NCBI RefSeq assembly: GCF_051401765.1
Contig: NW_027480423.1
Coordinates: forward strand, 8,742,001-8,806,000
Direction of reading: 5' to 3'
Source of the DNA: Calliopsis andreniformis
Lineage: Eukaryota; Arthropoda; Insecta; Hymenoptera; Andrenidae
DNA length: 64,000 nucleotides
Shown piece by piece: positions 24,233 to 37,520 of the stretch. The number at the start of each line of letters is the position of its first letter. Position 1 is the stretch's first letter. A program made the translations under genes and the position numbers. The notes beneath the pieces were generated by a model, which had not been told where the DNA came from, made no database searches, and saw only the letters and a list, made by a program, of their open reading frames with translations.

Positions 24233-26389
24233 TAGAGTGAAGACTAGGTTGCTCGGAATATACAAATGACCATAACTTTCACACTGGTTGCAATTATTCG
24301 TTTTCTACGATGGAAAAACTGTTGTATTTATATTCTATTTTATGCTTCTGGCGTTCACTTCTTAGGGCCTATCTGTTCGATCTGATGGAACAATGCCCTA
24401 GGATGAAGCCTAGGTTGCCCGGAACGTAGAAATGACCATAACTTTTACACTGGTAGCATTATTCGTTTTATACAATGGAAAAACTGTTCTATTTATTTTG
24501 TATTTTATGCTTCGGGCGTTGACTTCTTTGGCCCTAACAATTCGATCTGGTGGAGCAACGCCCTAGAGTGAAGCCTAGGTTGCCCGGAACGTAGAAATGA
24601 CCATAACTTTTACACTGGTAGCAATTATTCGTTTTATACAATGGGAAAACTGTTCTATTTATTTTGTATTTTATGCTTCGGGCGTTGTCTTCTAAGGCCC
24701 TAGCTATTCGATCTAGTGGAGCAACGCCCTAGAGTGAAGTCTAGGTTGCCCGGAACGTCGAAATGACCATCACTTTCAAACTGGTTGCAATTAACCCTGT
24801 TATACCATGGAAAAGCTGTTGTATTTATATCGTATTTTATGCTTCTGGCGTTGACTTCTAAGGACCTAACTATTCGATCTGGTGGAGCAACGCCCTAGAG
24901 TGAAGCCTAGGTTGCTCGGAATGTAGAAATAAGCATAACTTTCACACTGGTTGCAATTATTCGTTTTTTACAATGGAAAAGCTGTTGTATTTATATTGTA
25001 TTTTATGCCTATGGCGTTGTCTTCTAAGGCCCTAGCTATTCGATCTAGTGGAGCAACGCCCTAGAGTGAAGTCTAGGTTGCCCGGAACGTCGAAATGACC
25101 ATCACTTTCAAACTGGTTGCAATTAATCCTGTTATACCATGGAAAAGCTGTTGTATTTATATCGTATTGTATGCTTCTGGCGTTGACATCTAAGGACCTA
25201 TCTGTTTGATCTGGTGGCGCAACGCCCTAGTGTGAAGCCTAGGTTGCTCAGAATATAGAAATGACAATTACTTTCACACTGTTTGCAATTATTCCTTTTA
25301 TACGATGCAAAGGCTGTTGTATTTATAACGTATTTTATGCTTCTGGCGTTGACTTCTAAGGACCTAACTATTCGATCTGGTGGAGCAACGCCCTAGAGTG
25401 AAGCCTAGGTTGCTCGGAATGTAGAAATAACCATAACTTTCACACTGGTTGCAATTATTCGTTCTTTACGATGGAAAAGCTGGTGTATTTATATTGTATT
25501 TTATGCTTCTGGCGTTCACTACTTAGGCCCTAACTATTCGATCTGGTGGAACAACGCCCTAGGGTGAAGCCTAGGTTGCCCGGAACGTAGAAATTACAAT
25601 TACTTTCACACTGTTTGCAATAATTCCTTTTAAACGATGCAAAAGTTGTTGTATTTATATCGTATTTTATGCTTCTGGCGTTGACTTCTAAGGACCTAAC
25701 TGTTTGATCTGGTGGAGCAACGCCCTAGAGTGAAGCCTAGGTTGCCCGGAACGTAGAAATGACAATTACTTTCACACTGTTTGCAATTATTCCTTTTATA
25801 CGATTCAAAAGCTGTTGTATTTATATTGTATTTTATGCTTCTGGCGTTCACTTCTTAGGGCCTAACTATTCGATCTGATGGAACAATGCCCTAGGGTGAA
25901 GCCTAGGTTGCCCGGAATGTCGAAATGACCATAACTTTTACACTGGTAGCAATTATTCGTTTTATACAATGGAAAATCTGTTCTATTTATTTTGTATTTT
26001 ATGCTTCGGGCGTTGACTTCTTTGGCCCTAACTATTCGATCTGGTGGAGCAACGCCCTAGAGTGAAGCCTAGGTTCCCTGGAACGTACAAATGACCATCA
26101 CTTTCACACGGGTTGCAATTATTCCTGTTATAGGATGGAAAGACGGTTGTATTTTTATTGCATTCTATGCTTCCGGCGTTCACTTCTTAGGCCCTGACTA
26201 TTCGATCTGGTGGAACAACGCCCTAGGGTGAAGCCTAGGTTGCCCGGAACGTAGAAATTACAATTACTTTCACACTGTTTGCAATTATTCGTTTTATACG
26301 ATGGAAAAGCTGTTGTATTTATATTGTATTTTATGCTTCTGGCGTTGACTTCTTAGGCCCTAACTATTCGATCTGGTGGAGCAATGCCT
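24067..26389 (+). repeat. HOR unit D1, 14 monomers (2323 bp)
   Basis: Starts with the marker S monomer and repeats at +2323 bp (14 x 166 - 1). The missing base is in GGTAGCATTATTCG near 24454, where GCAATT has become GCATT. The unit also contains paired ATAAGC/ATAACC monomers, AATTACAATTAC with AATAATTCC (25602), and GGATGGAAAGACGG near 26133. By eye D1 and D2 appear almost identical for about 2.2 kb. Confidence 0.9.
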
Positions 26390-28712
26390 CAGAGTTAAGT
26401 CTAGGATTCTCGAAACGCCGAAATGATCATTACTTTCACGCTTGTTGCAATTATTCCTGTTATACGATGAAAAGACCGTTGTATTTTTATTGTATTTTAT
26501 GCTTCAGGCGTAGGCTTCTAAGGCCGTAGCTATTCGATATGGTGGAGCACCGCCCTAGAGTGAAGACTAGGTTGCTCGGAATATACAAATGACCATAACT
26601 TTCACACTGGTTGCAATTATTCGTTTTCTACGATGGAAAAACTGTTGTATTTATATTCTATTTTATGCTTCTGGCGTTCACTTCTTAGGGCCTATCTGTT
26701 CGATCTGATGGAACAATGCCCTAGGATGAAGCCTAGGTTGCCCGGAACGTAGAAATGACCATAACTTTTACACTGGTAGCATTATTCGTTTTATACAATG
26801 GAAAAACTGTTCTATTTATTTTGTATTTTATGCTTCGGGCGTTGACTTCTTTGGCCCTAACAATTCGATCTGGTGGAGCAACGCCCTAGAGTGAAGCCTA
26901 GGTTGCCCGGAACGTAGAAATGACCATAACTTTTACACTGGTAGCAATTATTCGTTTTATACAATGGGAAAACTGTTCTATTTATTTTGTATTTTATGCT
27001 TCGGGCGTTGTCTTCTAAGGCCCTAGCTATTCGATCTAGTGGAGCAACGCCCTAGAGTGAAGTCTAGGTTGCCCGGAACGTCGAAATGACCATCACTTTC
27101 AAACTGGTTGCAATTAACCCTGTTATACCATGGAAAAGCTGTTGTATTTATATCGTATTTTATGCTTCTGGCGTTGACTTCTAAGGACCTAACTATTCGA
27201 TCTGGTGGAGCAACGCCCTAGAGTGAAGCCTAGGTTGCTCGGAATGTAGAAATAAGCATAACTTTCACACTGGTTGCAATTATTCGTTTTTTACAATGGA
27301 AAAGCTGTTGTATTTATATTGTATTTTATGCCTATGGCGTTGTCTTCTAAGGCCCTAGCTATTCGATCTAGTGGAGCAACGCCCTAGAGTGAAGTCTAGG
27401 TTGCCCGGAACGTCGAAATGACCATCACTTTCAAACTGGTTGCAATTAATCCTGTTATACCATGGAAAAGCTGTTGTATTTATATCGTATTGTATGCTTC
27501 TGGCGTTGACATCTAAGGACCTATCTGTTTGATCTGGTGGCGCAACGCCCTAGTGTGAAGCCTAGGTTGCTCAGAATATAGAAATGACAATTACTTTCAC
27601 ACTGTTTGCAATTATTCCTTTTATACGATGCAAAGGCTGTTGTATTTATAACGTATTTTATGCTTCTGGCGTTGACTTCTAAGGACCTAACTATTCGATC
27701 TGGTGGAGCAACGCCCTAGAGTGAAGCCTAGGTTGCTCGGAATGTAGAAATAACCATAACTTTCACACTGGTTGCAATTATTCGTTCTTTACGATGGAAA
27801 AGCTGGTGTATTTATATTGTATTTTATGCTTCTGGCGTTCACTACTTAGGCCCTAACTATTCGATCTGGTGGAACAACGCCCTAGGGTGAAGCCTAGGTT
27901 GCCCGGAACGTAGAAATTACAATTACTTTCACACTGTTTGCAATAATTCCTTTTAAACGATGCAAAAGTTGTTGTATTTATATCGTATTTTATGCTTCTG
28001 GCGTTGACTTCTAAGGACCTAACTGTTTGATCTGGTGGAGCAACGCCCTAGAGTGAAGCCTAGGTTGCCCGGAACGTAGAAATGACAATTACTTTCACAC
28101 TGTTTGCAATTATTCCTTTTATACGATTCAAAAGCTGTTGTATTTATATTGTATTTTATGCTTCTGGCGTTCACTTCTTAGGGCCTAACTATTCGATCTG
28201 ATGGAACAATGCCCTAGGGTGAAGCCTAGGTTGCCCGGAATGTCGAAATGACCATAACTTTTACACTGGTAGCAATTATTCGTTTTATACAATGGAAAAT
28301 CTGTTCTATTTATTTTGTATTTTATGCTTCGGGCGTTGACTTCTTTGGCCCTAACTATTCGATCTGGTGGAGCAACGCCCTAGAGTGAAGCCTAGGTTCC
28401 CTGGAACGTACAAATGACCATCACTTTCACACGGGTTGCAATTATTCCTGTTATAGGATGGAAAGACGGTTGTATTTTTATTGCATTCTATGCTTCCGGC
28501 GTTCACTTCTTAGGCCCTGACTATTCGATCTGGTGGAACAACGCCCTAGGGTGAAGCCTAGGTTGCCCGGAACGTAGAAATTACAATTACTTTCACACTG
28601 TTTGCAATAATTCCTTTTAAACGATGCAAAGGTTGTTGTATTTATATCGTATTTTATGCTTCTGGCGTTGACTTCTAAGGACCTAACTATTCGATCTGGT
28701 GGAGCAACGCCC
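26390..28712 (+). repeat. HOR unit D2, copy of D1
   Basis: Near-identical tandem copy of D1, including the 1-bp deletion near 26777 and all diagnostic monomers. The match is lost near 28608, where D1 has AATTATTCGTTTTATACG and D2 has AATAATTCCTTTTAAACG; after this the array enters D3 rather than another S monomer. Confidence 0.88.
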
Positions 28713-31036
28713 TAGAGTGAAGCCTAGGTTGCTCGGAATGTAGAAATAAGCATAACTTTCTCACTGGTTGCAATTATTCGTTTTTTACAATGGAAAAGCT
28801 GTTGTATTTATATTGTATTTTATGCCCATGGCGTTGTCTTCTAAGGCCCTAGCTATTCGATCTAGTGGAGCAACGCCCTAGAGTGAAGTCTAGGTTGCCC
28901 GGAACGTCGAAATGACCATCACTTTCAAACTGGTTGCAATTAACCCTGTTATACCATGGAAAAGCTGTTGTATTTATATCGTATTTTATGCTTCTGGCGT
29001 TGACTTGTAAGGACCTAACTATTCGATCTGGTGGAGCAACGCCCTAGAGTGAAGCCTAGGTTGCTCGGAATGTAGAAATAAGCATAACTTTCACACTGGT
29101 TGCAATTATTCGTTTTTTACAATGGAAAAGCTGATGTATTTATATTGTATTTTATGCCTATGGCGTTGTATTCTAAGGCCCTAGCTATTCGATCTAGTGG
29201 AGCAACGCCCTAGAGTGAAGTCTAGGTTGCCCGGAACGTCGAAATGACCATCACCTTCAAACTGGTTGCAATTAATCCTGTTATACCATGGAAAAGCTGT
29301 TGTATTTATATCGTATTGTATGCTTCTGGCGTTGACATCTAAGGACCTATCTGTTTGATCTGGTGGCGCAACGCCCTAGTGTGAAGCCTAGGTTGCTCAG
29401 AATATAGAAATGACAATTACTTTCACACTGTTTGCAATTATTCCTTTTATACGATGCAAAGGCTGTTGTATTTATAACGTATTTTATGCTTCTGGCGTTG
29501 ACTTCTAAGGACCTAACTATTCGATCTGGTGGAGCAACGCCCTAGAGTGAAGCCTAGGTTGCTCGGAATGTAGAAATAACCATAACTTTCACACTGGTTG
29601 CAATTATTCGTTCTTTACGATGGAAAAGCTGGTGTATTTATATTGTATTTTATGCTTCTGGCGTTCACTACTTAGGCCCTAACTATTCGATCTGGTGGAA
29701 CAACGCCCTAGGGTGAAGCCTAGGTTGCCCGGAACGTAGAAATTACAATTACTTTCACACTGTTTGCAATAATTCCTTTTAAACGATGCAAAAGTTGTTG
29801 TATTTATATCGTATTTTATGCTTCTGGCGTTGACTTCTAAGGACCTAACTGTTTGATCTGGTGGAGCAACGCCCTAGAGTGAAGCCTAGGTTGCCCGGAA
29901 CGTAGAAATGACAATTACTTTCACACTGTTTGCAATTATTCCTTTTATACGATTCAAAAGCTGTTGTATTTATATTGTATTTTATGCTTCTGGCGTTCAC
30001 TTCTTAGGGCCTAACTATTCGATCTGATGGAACAATGCCCTAGGGTGAAGCCTAGGTTGCCCGGAACGTCGAAATAACCATAACTTTTACACTGGTAGCA
30101 ATTATTCGTTTTATACAATGGAAAATCTGTTCTATTTATTTTGTATTTTATGCTTCGGGCGTTGACTTCTTTGGCCCTAACTATTCGATCGGGTGGAGCA
30201 ACGCCCTAGAGTGAAGCCTAGGTTCCCTGGAACGTACAAATGACCATCACTTTCACACGGGTTGCAATTATTCCTGTTATAGGGTGGAAAGACGGTTGTA
30301 TTTTTATTGCATTTTATGCTTCTGGCGTTCACTTCTTAGGCCCTGACTATTCGATCTGGTGGAACAACGCCCTAGGGTGAAGCCTAGGTTGCCCGGAACG
30401 TAGAAATTACAATTACTTTCACACTGTTTGCAATAATTCCTTTTAAACGATGCAAAAGTTGTTGTATTTATATCGTATTTTATGCTTCTGGCGTTGACTT
30501 CTAAGGACCTAACTATTCGATCTGGTGGAGCAACGCCCTAGAGTGAAGCCTAGGTTGCTCGGAATGTAGAAATAAGCATAACTTTCACACTGGTTGCAAT
30601 TATTCGTTTTTTACAATGGAAAAGCTGTTGTATTTATATTGTATTTTATGCCTATGGCGTTGTCTTCTAAGGCCCTAGCTATTCGATCTAGTGGAGCAAC
30701 GCCCTAGAGTGAAGTCTAGGTTGCCCGGAACGTCGAAATGACCATCACTTTCAAACTGGTTGCAATTAACCCTGTTATACCATGGAAAAGCTGTTGTATT
30801 TATATCGGATTTTATGCTACTGGCCTTGACTTCTAAGGACCTAACTATTCGATCTGGTGGAGCAACGCCCTAGAGTGAAGCCTAGGTTGCTCGGAATGTA
30901 GAAATGACCATTACTTTCACACTGGTTGCAATTATTCGTTTTTTACAATGGAAAAGCTGTTGTATTTATATCGTATTTTATGCTTCTGGCGTTGACTTCT
31001 ATGGCCCTAGCTATTCGATCTAGTGGAGCAACGCCC
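28713..31036 (+). repeat. HOR unit D3 and transition, 14 monomers
   Basis: A shorter D unit: the GCTCAGAATATAG marker at 29397 lies 1826 bp (11 monomers) after that in D2. A 332-bp dimer repeat (TTCGTTTTTTACAATGG at 28777 and 29109) has returned, as at the start of block D. It is followed by another copy at 30603. Small private changes (CTGATGTATTT, GTTGTATTC near 29150, GATCGGGTGG near 30188) separate it from D1/D2. Confidence 0.78.
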
Positions 31037-33193
31037 TAGAGTGAAGCCTAGGTTGCCCGGAACGTAGAAATGACCATAACCTTCACACAGGTTGCAATTA
31101 TTCGTTTTATACGGTGTAAAGGCTGTTGTATCTATTTTGTATTTTATTCTTCTGGCGGTGACTTCTAAGGACCTAACTATTCGATCTGGTAGAGCAACGC
31201 CCTAGAGTGAAGCCTAGCTTGCTCGCAATGTAGAAATAACCATAACTTTCACACTGGTTGCAATTATTCGTTTTTTACGATGGAAAAGCTGTTGTATTTA
31301 TATTGTATTTTATGACTCTGGCGTTGACTTCTAAGGCCCTAGCTATTCGATCTAGTGGAGCAACGCCCTAGAGTGAAGCCTAGGTTGCCCGGAACGTAGA
31401 AATGACCATCCCTTTCAAACTGGTTGCAATTAATCCTGTTATACGATGGAAAAACTGTTGTATTTTTATTGCATTTTATGCTTCGGGCGTTGACTTCTAA
31501 GGCCCTGACTATTCAATCTGTTGGAGCAACGCCCTAGAGTGAAGCCTAGGTCGCTCGGAATGTACAAATGACCATAGCTTTCACACTGGTTGCAATTATT
31601 CGTTTTATAAGATGGAAAAACTGTTGTATTTATATTGTGTTTAATGCTTCTGGCGTTCACTTCTTAGGCCCTAACTATTCGATCTGGTGGAGCAATGCCT
31701 CAGAGTTAAGTCTAGGATGCCCGAAACGCCGAAATGATCATTACTTTCACGCTTGTTGCAATTATTCCTGTTATACGATGAAAAGACCGTTGTATTTTTA
31801 TTGTATTTTATGCTTCAGGCGTAGGCTTCTAAGGCCGTTGCTATTCGATATGGTGGAGCACCGCCCTAGAGTGAAGCCTAGGATGCCCGGAACGTAGAAA
31901 TGACCATAACTTTTACACTGGTAGCAATTACTCGTTTTATACAATGGAAAAACTGTTCTATTTATTTCGTATTTTATGCTTCGGGCGTTGACTTCTAACG
32001 CCCTAACTGTTTCATCTGGTGGAGCAACGCCCTAGAGTGAAGCCTAGGTTGCTCAGAATATAGAAATGACAATTACTTTCACACTGTTTGCAATTATGCC
32101 TTTTATACGATGCAAAAGCTGTTGTATTTATAACGTATTTTATGCTTCTGGCGTTGACTTCTAAGAACCTAACTATTCGATCTGGTGGAACAACGCCCTA
32201 GAGTGAAGTCTAGGTTGCCCGGAACGTCGAAATGACCATCACTTTCAAACTGGTTGCAATTAATCCTGTTATACCATGGAAAAGCTGTTGTATTTGTATC
32301 GTATTGTATGCTTCTGGCGTTGACATCTAAGGACCTATCTGTTTGATCTGGTGGCGCAACGCCCTAGTGTGAAGCCTAGGTTGCTCAGAATATAGAAATG
32401 ACAATTACTTTCACACTGTTTGTTATTATTCCTTTTATACGATGCAAAGGCTGTTGTATTTATAACGTATTTTATGCTTCTGGCGTTGACTTCTAAGGAC
32501 CTAACTATTCAATCTGTTGGAGCAACGCCCTAGAGTGAAGCCTAGGTTGCTCGGAATGTAGGAATGACCATAACTTTCACACTGGCTGCAATTATTCGTT
32601 TTATACGATGGAAAAGCTGTTGTATTTATATTGTATTTTAGGCTTCTGACGTTCACTTCTTAGGCCCTAACTATTCGATCTGGTGGAACAACGCCCTAGG
32701 GTGAAGCCGAGGTTGCCCGGAACGTAGAAATGACCATAACTTTTACACTGGTAGCAATTATTCGTTTTATACAATGGAAAAACTGTTCTATTTATTTTGC
32801 ATTTTATGCTTCGGGCGTTGACTTCTAAGGCCCTAACTGTTTAATCTGGTGGAGCAACGCCCTAGGGTGAAGCCTAGTTTGCCCGGAACGTAGAAATGAC
32901 CATTACTTTCACACTGTTTGCAATTATTCCTTTTATACGATGGAAAAGCTGTTGTATTTATATTGTATTTTATGACTCAGGCGTTGACTTCTAAGGCCCT
33001 AGCTATTCGATCTAGCGGAGCAACGCCCTAGAGTGAAGCCTAGGTTGCCCGGAACGTAGAAATGACCATAGCTTTTACACTGGTAGCATTATTCGTTTTA
33101 TACAATGGAAAAACTGTTCTATTTATTTTGTATTTTATGCTTCGGGCGTTGACTTCTTTGGCCCTAACAATTCGATCTGGTGGAGCAACGCCC
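31037..33193 (+). repeat. HOR unit E1, 13 monomers (2157 bp)
   Basis: First of three near-identical units; 13 x 166 - 1 bp, with the missing base in GGTAGCATTATTCG near 33086. Monomers in order include the CENP-B-like ACGGTG box (31100), CCTAGCTTGCTCGC (near 31210), ATGTACAAATGACC (near 31560), the S monomer (31701), GCTCAGAATATAG (near 32050), and AGCCGAGGTTGCC (near 32705). A private change from E2 is GATCTGGTAGAGC at 31183 versus GGTGGAGC. Confidence 0.9.
31100..31116 (+). promoter_or_regulatory. CENP-B-box-like motif in block E, 8 of 9
   Basis: Same 17-bp motif with ACGGTG, in the monomer marked CCTTCACACAGG and GTGTAAAGGCTG. It is copied unchanged with the E units at 33257-33273 and 35746-35762. 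Confidence 0.5.
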
Positions 33194-35682
33194 TAGAGTG
33201 AAGTCTAGGTTGCCCGGAACGTAGAAATGACCATAACCTTCACACAGGTTGCAATTATTCGTTTTATACGGTGTAAAGGCTGTTGTATCTATTTTGTATT
33301 TTATTCTTCTGGCGGTGACTTCTAAGGACCTAACTATTCGATCTGGTGGAGCAACGCCCTAGAGTGAAGCCTAGCTTGCTCGCAATGTAGAAATAACCAT
33401 AACTTTCACACTGGTTGCAATTATTCGTTTTTTACGATGGAAAAGCTGTTGTATTTATATTGTATTTTATGACTCTGGCGTTGACTTCTAAGGCCCTAGC
33501 TATTCGATCTAGTGGAGCAACGCCCTAGAGTGAAGCCTAGGTTGCCCGGAACGTAGAAATGACCATCCCTTTCAAACTGGTTGCAATTAATCCTGTTATA
33601 CGATGGAAAAACTGTTGTATTTTTATTGCATTTTATGCTTCGGGCGTTGACTTCTAAGGCCCTGACTATTCAATCTGTTGGAGCAACGCCCTAGAGTGAA
33701 GCCTAGGTCGCTCGGAATGTACAAATGACCATAGCTTTCACACTGGTTGCAATTATTCGTTTTATAAGATGGAAAAACTGTTGTATTTATATTGTGTTTA
33801 ATGCTTCTGGCGTTCACTTCTTAGGCCCTAACTATTCGATCTGGTGGAGCAATGCCTCAGAGTTAAGTCTAGGATGCCCGAAACGCCGAAATGATCATTA
33901 CTTTCACGCTTGTTGCAATTATTCCTGTTATACGATGAAAAGACCGTTGTATTTTTATTGTATTTTATGCTTCAGGCGTAGGCTTCTAAGGCCGTTGCTA
34001 TTCGATATGGTGGAGCACCGCCCTAGAGTGAAGCCTAGGATGCCCGGAACGTAGAAATGACCATAACTTTTACACTGGTAGCAATTACTCGTTTTATACA
34101 ATGGAAAAACTGTTCTATTTATTTCGTATTTTATGCTTCGGGCGTTGACTTCTAACGCCCTAACTGTTTCATCTGGTGGAGCAACGCCCTAGAGTGAAGC
34201 CTAGGTTGCTCAGAATATAGAAATGACAATTACTTTCACACTGTTTGCAATTATGCCTTTTATACGATGCAAAAGCTGTTGTATTTATAACGTATTTTAT
34301 GCTTCTGGCGTTGACTTCTAAGAACCTAACTATTCGATCTGGTGGAACAACGCCCTAGAGTGAAGTCTAGGTTGCCCGGAACGTCGAAATGACCATCACT
34401 TTCAAACTGGTTGCAATTAATCCTGTTATACCATGGAAAAGCTGTTGTATTTGTATCGTATTGTATGCTTCTGGCGTTGACATCTAAGGACCTATCTGTT
34501 TGATCTGGTGGCGCAACGCCCTAGTGTGAAGCCTAGGTTGCTCAGAATATAGAAATGACAATTACTTTCACACTGTTTGTTATTATTCCTTTTATACGAT
34601 GCAAAGGCTGTTGTATTTATAACGTATTTTATGCTTCTGGCGTTGACTTCTAAGGACCTAACTATTCAATCTGTTGGAGCAACGCCCTAGAGTGAAGCCT
34701 AGGTTGCTCGGAATGTAGGAATGACCATAACTTTCACACTGGCTGCAATTATTCGTTTTATACGATGGAAAAGCTGTTGTATTTATATTGTATTTTATGC
34801 TTCTGACGTTCACTTCTTAGGCCCTAACTATTCGATCTGGTGGAACAACGCCCTAGGGTGAAGCCTAGGTTGCCCGGAACGTAGAAATGACCATAACTTT
34901 TACACTGGTAGCAATTATTCGTTTTATACAATGGAAAAACTGTTCTATTTATTTTGCATTTTATGCTTCGGGCGTTGACTTCTAAGGCCCTAACTATTCA
35001 ATCTGTTGGAGCAACGCCCTAGTGTGAAGCCTAGGTTGCTTGGAATGTCGAAATGACCATAACTTTCACACTGGCTGCAATTATTCGTTTTATACGATGG
35101 AAAAGCTGTTGTATTTATATTGTATTTTAGGCTTCTGACGTTCACTTCTTAGGCCCTAACTATTCGATCTGGTGGAACAACGCCCTAGGGTGAAGCCGAG
35201 GTTGCCCGGAACGTAGAAATGACCATAACTTTTACACTGGTAGCAATTATTCGTTTTATACAATGGAAAAACTGTTCTATTTATTTTGCATTTTATGCTT
35301 CGGGCGTTGACTTCTAAGGCCCTAACTGTTTAATCTGGTGGAGCAACGCCCTAGGGTGAAGCCTAGTTTGCCCGGAACGTAGAAATGACCATTACTTTCA
35401 CACTGTTTGCAATTATTCCTTTTATACGATGGAAAAGCTGTTGTATTTATATTGTATTTTATGACTCAGGCGTTGACTTCTAAGGCCCTAGCTATTCGAT
35501 CTAGCGGAGCAACGCCCTAGAGTGAAGCCTAGGTTGCCCGGAACGTAGAAATGACCATAGCTTTTACACTGGTAGCATTATTCGTTTTATACAATGGAAA
35601 AACTGTTCTATTTATTTTGTATTTTATGCTTCGGGCGTTGACTTCTTTGGCCCTAACAATTCGATCTGGTGGAGCAACGCCC
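33194..35682 (+). repeat. HOR unit E2, 15 monomers (2489 bp)
   Basis: Matches E1 at +2157 bp almost base for base, then carries exactly two additional monomers (332 bp) around 34870-35200, marked by GTGTGAAGCC followed by GCTTGGAATGTCG near 35020. The rest of the E1 tail (AGCCGAGG, CCTAGTTTGCCC, GTAGCATTATTCG) follows the insertion. Confidence 0.9.
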
Positions 35683-37520
35683 TAGAGTGAAGTCTAGGTT
35701 GCCCGGAACGTAGAAATGACCATAACCTTCACACAGGTTGCAATTATTCGTTTTATACGGTGTAAAGGCTGTTGTATCTATTTTGTATTTTATTCTTCTG
35801 GCGGTGACTTCTAAGGACCTAACTATTCGATCTGGTGGAGCAACGCCCTAGAGTGAAGCCTAGCTTGCTCGCAATGTAGAAATAACCATAACTTTCACAC
35901 TGGTTGCAATTATTCGTTTTTTACGATGGAAAAGCTGTTGTATTTATATTGTATTTTATGACTCTGGCGTTGACTTCTAAGGCCCTAGCTATTCGATCTA
36001 GTGGAGCAACGCCCTAGAGTGAAGCCTAGGTTGCCCGGAACGTAGAAATGACCATCCCTTTCAAACTGGTTGCAATTAATCCTGTTATACGATGGAAAAA
36101 CTGTTGTATTTTTATTGCATTTTATGCTTCGGGCGTTGACTTCTAAGGCCCTGACTATTCAATCTGTTGGAGCAACGCCCTAGAGTGAAGCCTAGGTCGC
36201 TCGGAATGTACAAATGACCATAGCTTTCACACTGGTTGCAATTATTCGTTTTATAAGATGGAAAAACTGTTGTATTTATATTGTGTTTAATGCTTCTGGC
36301 GTTCACTTCTTAGGCCCTAACTATTCGATCTGGTGGAGCAATGCCTCAGAGTTAAGTCTAGGATGCCCGAAACGCCGAAATGATCATTACTTTCACGCTT
36401 GTTGCAATTATTCCTGTTATACGATGAAAAGACCGTTGTATTTTTATTGTATTTTATGCTTCAGGCGTAGGCTTCTAAGGCCGTTGCTATTCGATATGGT
36501 GGAGCACCGCCCTAGAGTGAAGCCTAGGATGCCCGGAACGTAGAAATGACCATAACTTTTACACTGGTAGCAATTACTCGTTTTATACAATGGAAAAACT
36601 GTTCTATTTATTTCGTATTTTATGCTTCGGGCGTTGACTTCTAACGCCCTAACTGTTTCATCTGGTGGAGCAACGCCCTAGAGTGAAGCCTAGGTTGCTC
36701 AGAATATAGAAATGACAATTACTTTCACACTGTTTGCAATTATGCCTTTTATACGATGCAAAAGCTGTTGTATTTATAACGTATTTTATGCTTCTGGCGT
36801 TGACTTCTAAGAACCTAACTATTCGATCTGGTGGAACAACGCCCTAGAGTGAAGTCTAGGTTGCCCGGAACGTCGAAATGACCATCACTTTCAAACTGGT
36901 TGCAATTAATCCTGTTATACCATGGAAAAGCTGTTGTATTTGTATCGTATTGTATGCTTCTGGCGTTGACATCTAAGGACCTATCTGTTTGATCTGGTGG
37001 CGCAACGCCCTAGTGTGAAGCCTAGGTTGCTCAGAATATAGAAATGACAATTACTTTCACACTGTTTGTTATTATTCCTTTTATACGATGCAAAGGCTGT
37101 TGTATTTATAACGTATTTTATGCTTCTGGCGTTGACTTCTAAGGACCTAACTATTCAATCTGTTGGAGCAACGCCCTAGAGTGAAGCCTAGGTTGCTCGG
37201 AATGTAGGAATGACCATAACTTTCACACTGGCTGCAATTATTCGTTTTATACGATGGAAAAGCTGTTGTATTTATATTGTATTTTATGCTTCTGACGTTC
37301 ACTTCTTAGGCCCTAACTATTCGATCTGGTGGAACAACGCCCTAGGGTGAAGCCTAGGTTGCCCGGAACGTAGAAATGACCATAACTTTTACACTGGTAG
37401 CAATTATTCGTTTTATACAATGGAAAAACTGTTCTATTTATTTTGCATTTTATGCTTCGGGCGTTGACTTCTAAGGCCCTAACTGTTTAATCTGGTGGAG
37501 CAACGCCCTAGGGTGAAGCC
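35683..37520 (+). repeat. HOR unit E3, 11 monomers (truncated)
   Basis: Third copy at +2489 bp from E2. It follows E2 through the S monomer (36347) and the GCTCAGAATATAG monomer. It has TATTTTATGCTTCTGACG near 37280, as in E2 near 34795 but not E1, which has TATTTTAGGC. After CCTAGTTTGCCC near 37520 it gives way to block F monomers. Confidence 0.85.

Noticed and set aside
24375..24383. GTTCGATCT, resembling an RNA polymerase III B box
   Set aside because: The GWTCRANNC pattern is not completed (the final C is T), most monomers have ATTCGATCT instead, and no matching A box or tRNA fold was found.
31568..31897. A 109-codon plus-strand reading frame, repeated identically at 33725 and 36214, with related 62- to 102-codon frames from 23934 to 63708
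   Set aside because: It is a read-through of the marker dimer of the satellite. It recurs because the E units are copies, has no recognisable domain, overlaps an antisense frame, and cannot exceed about two monomers because the frame rotates every 166 bp.
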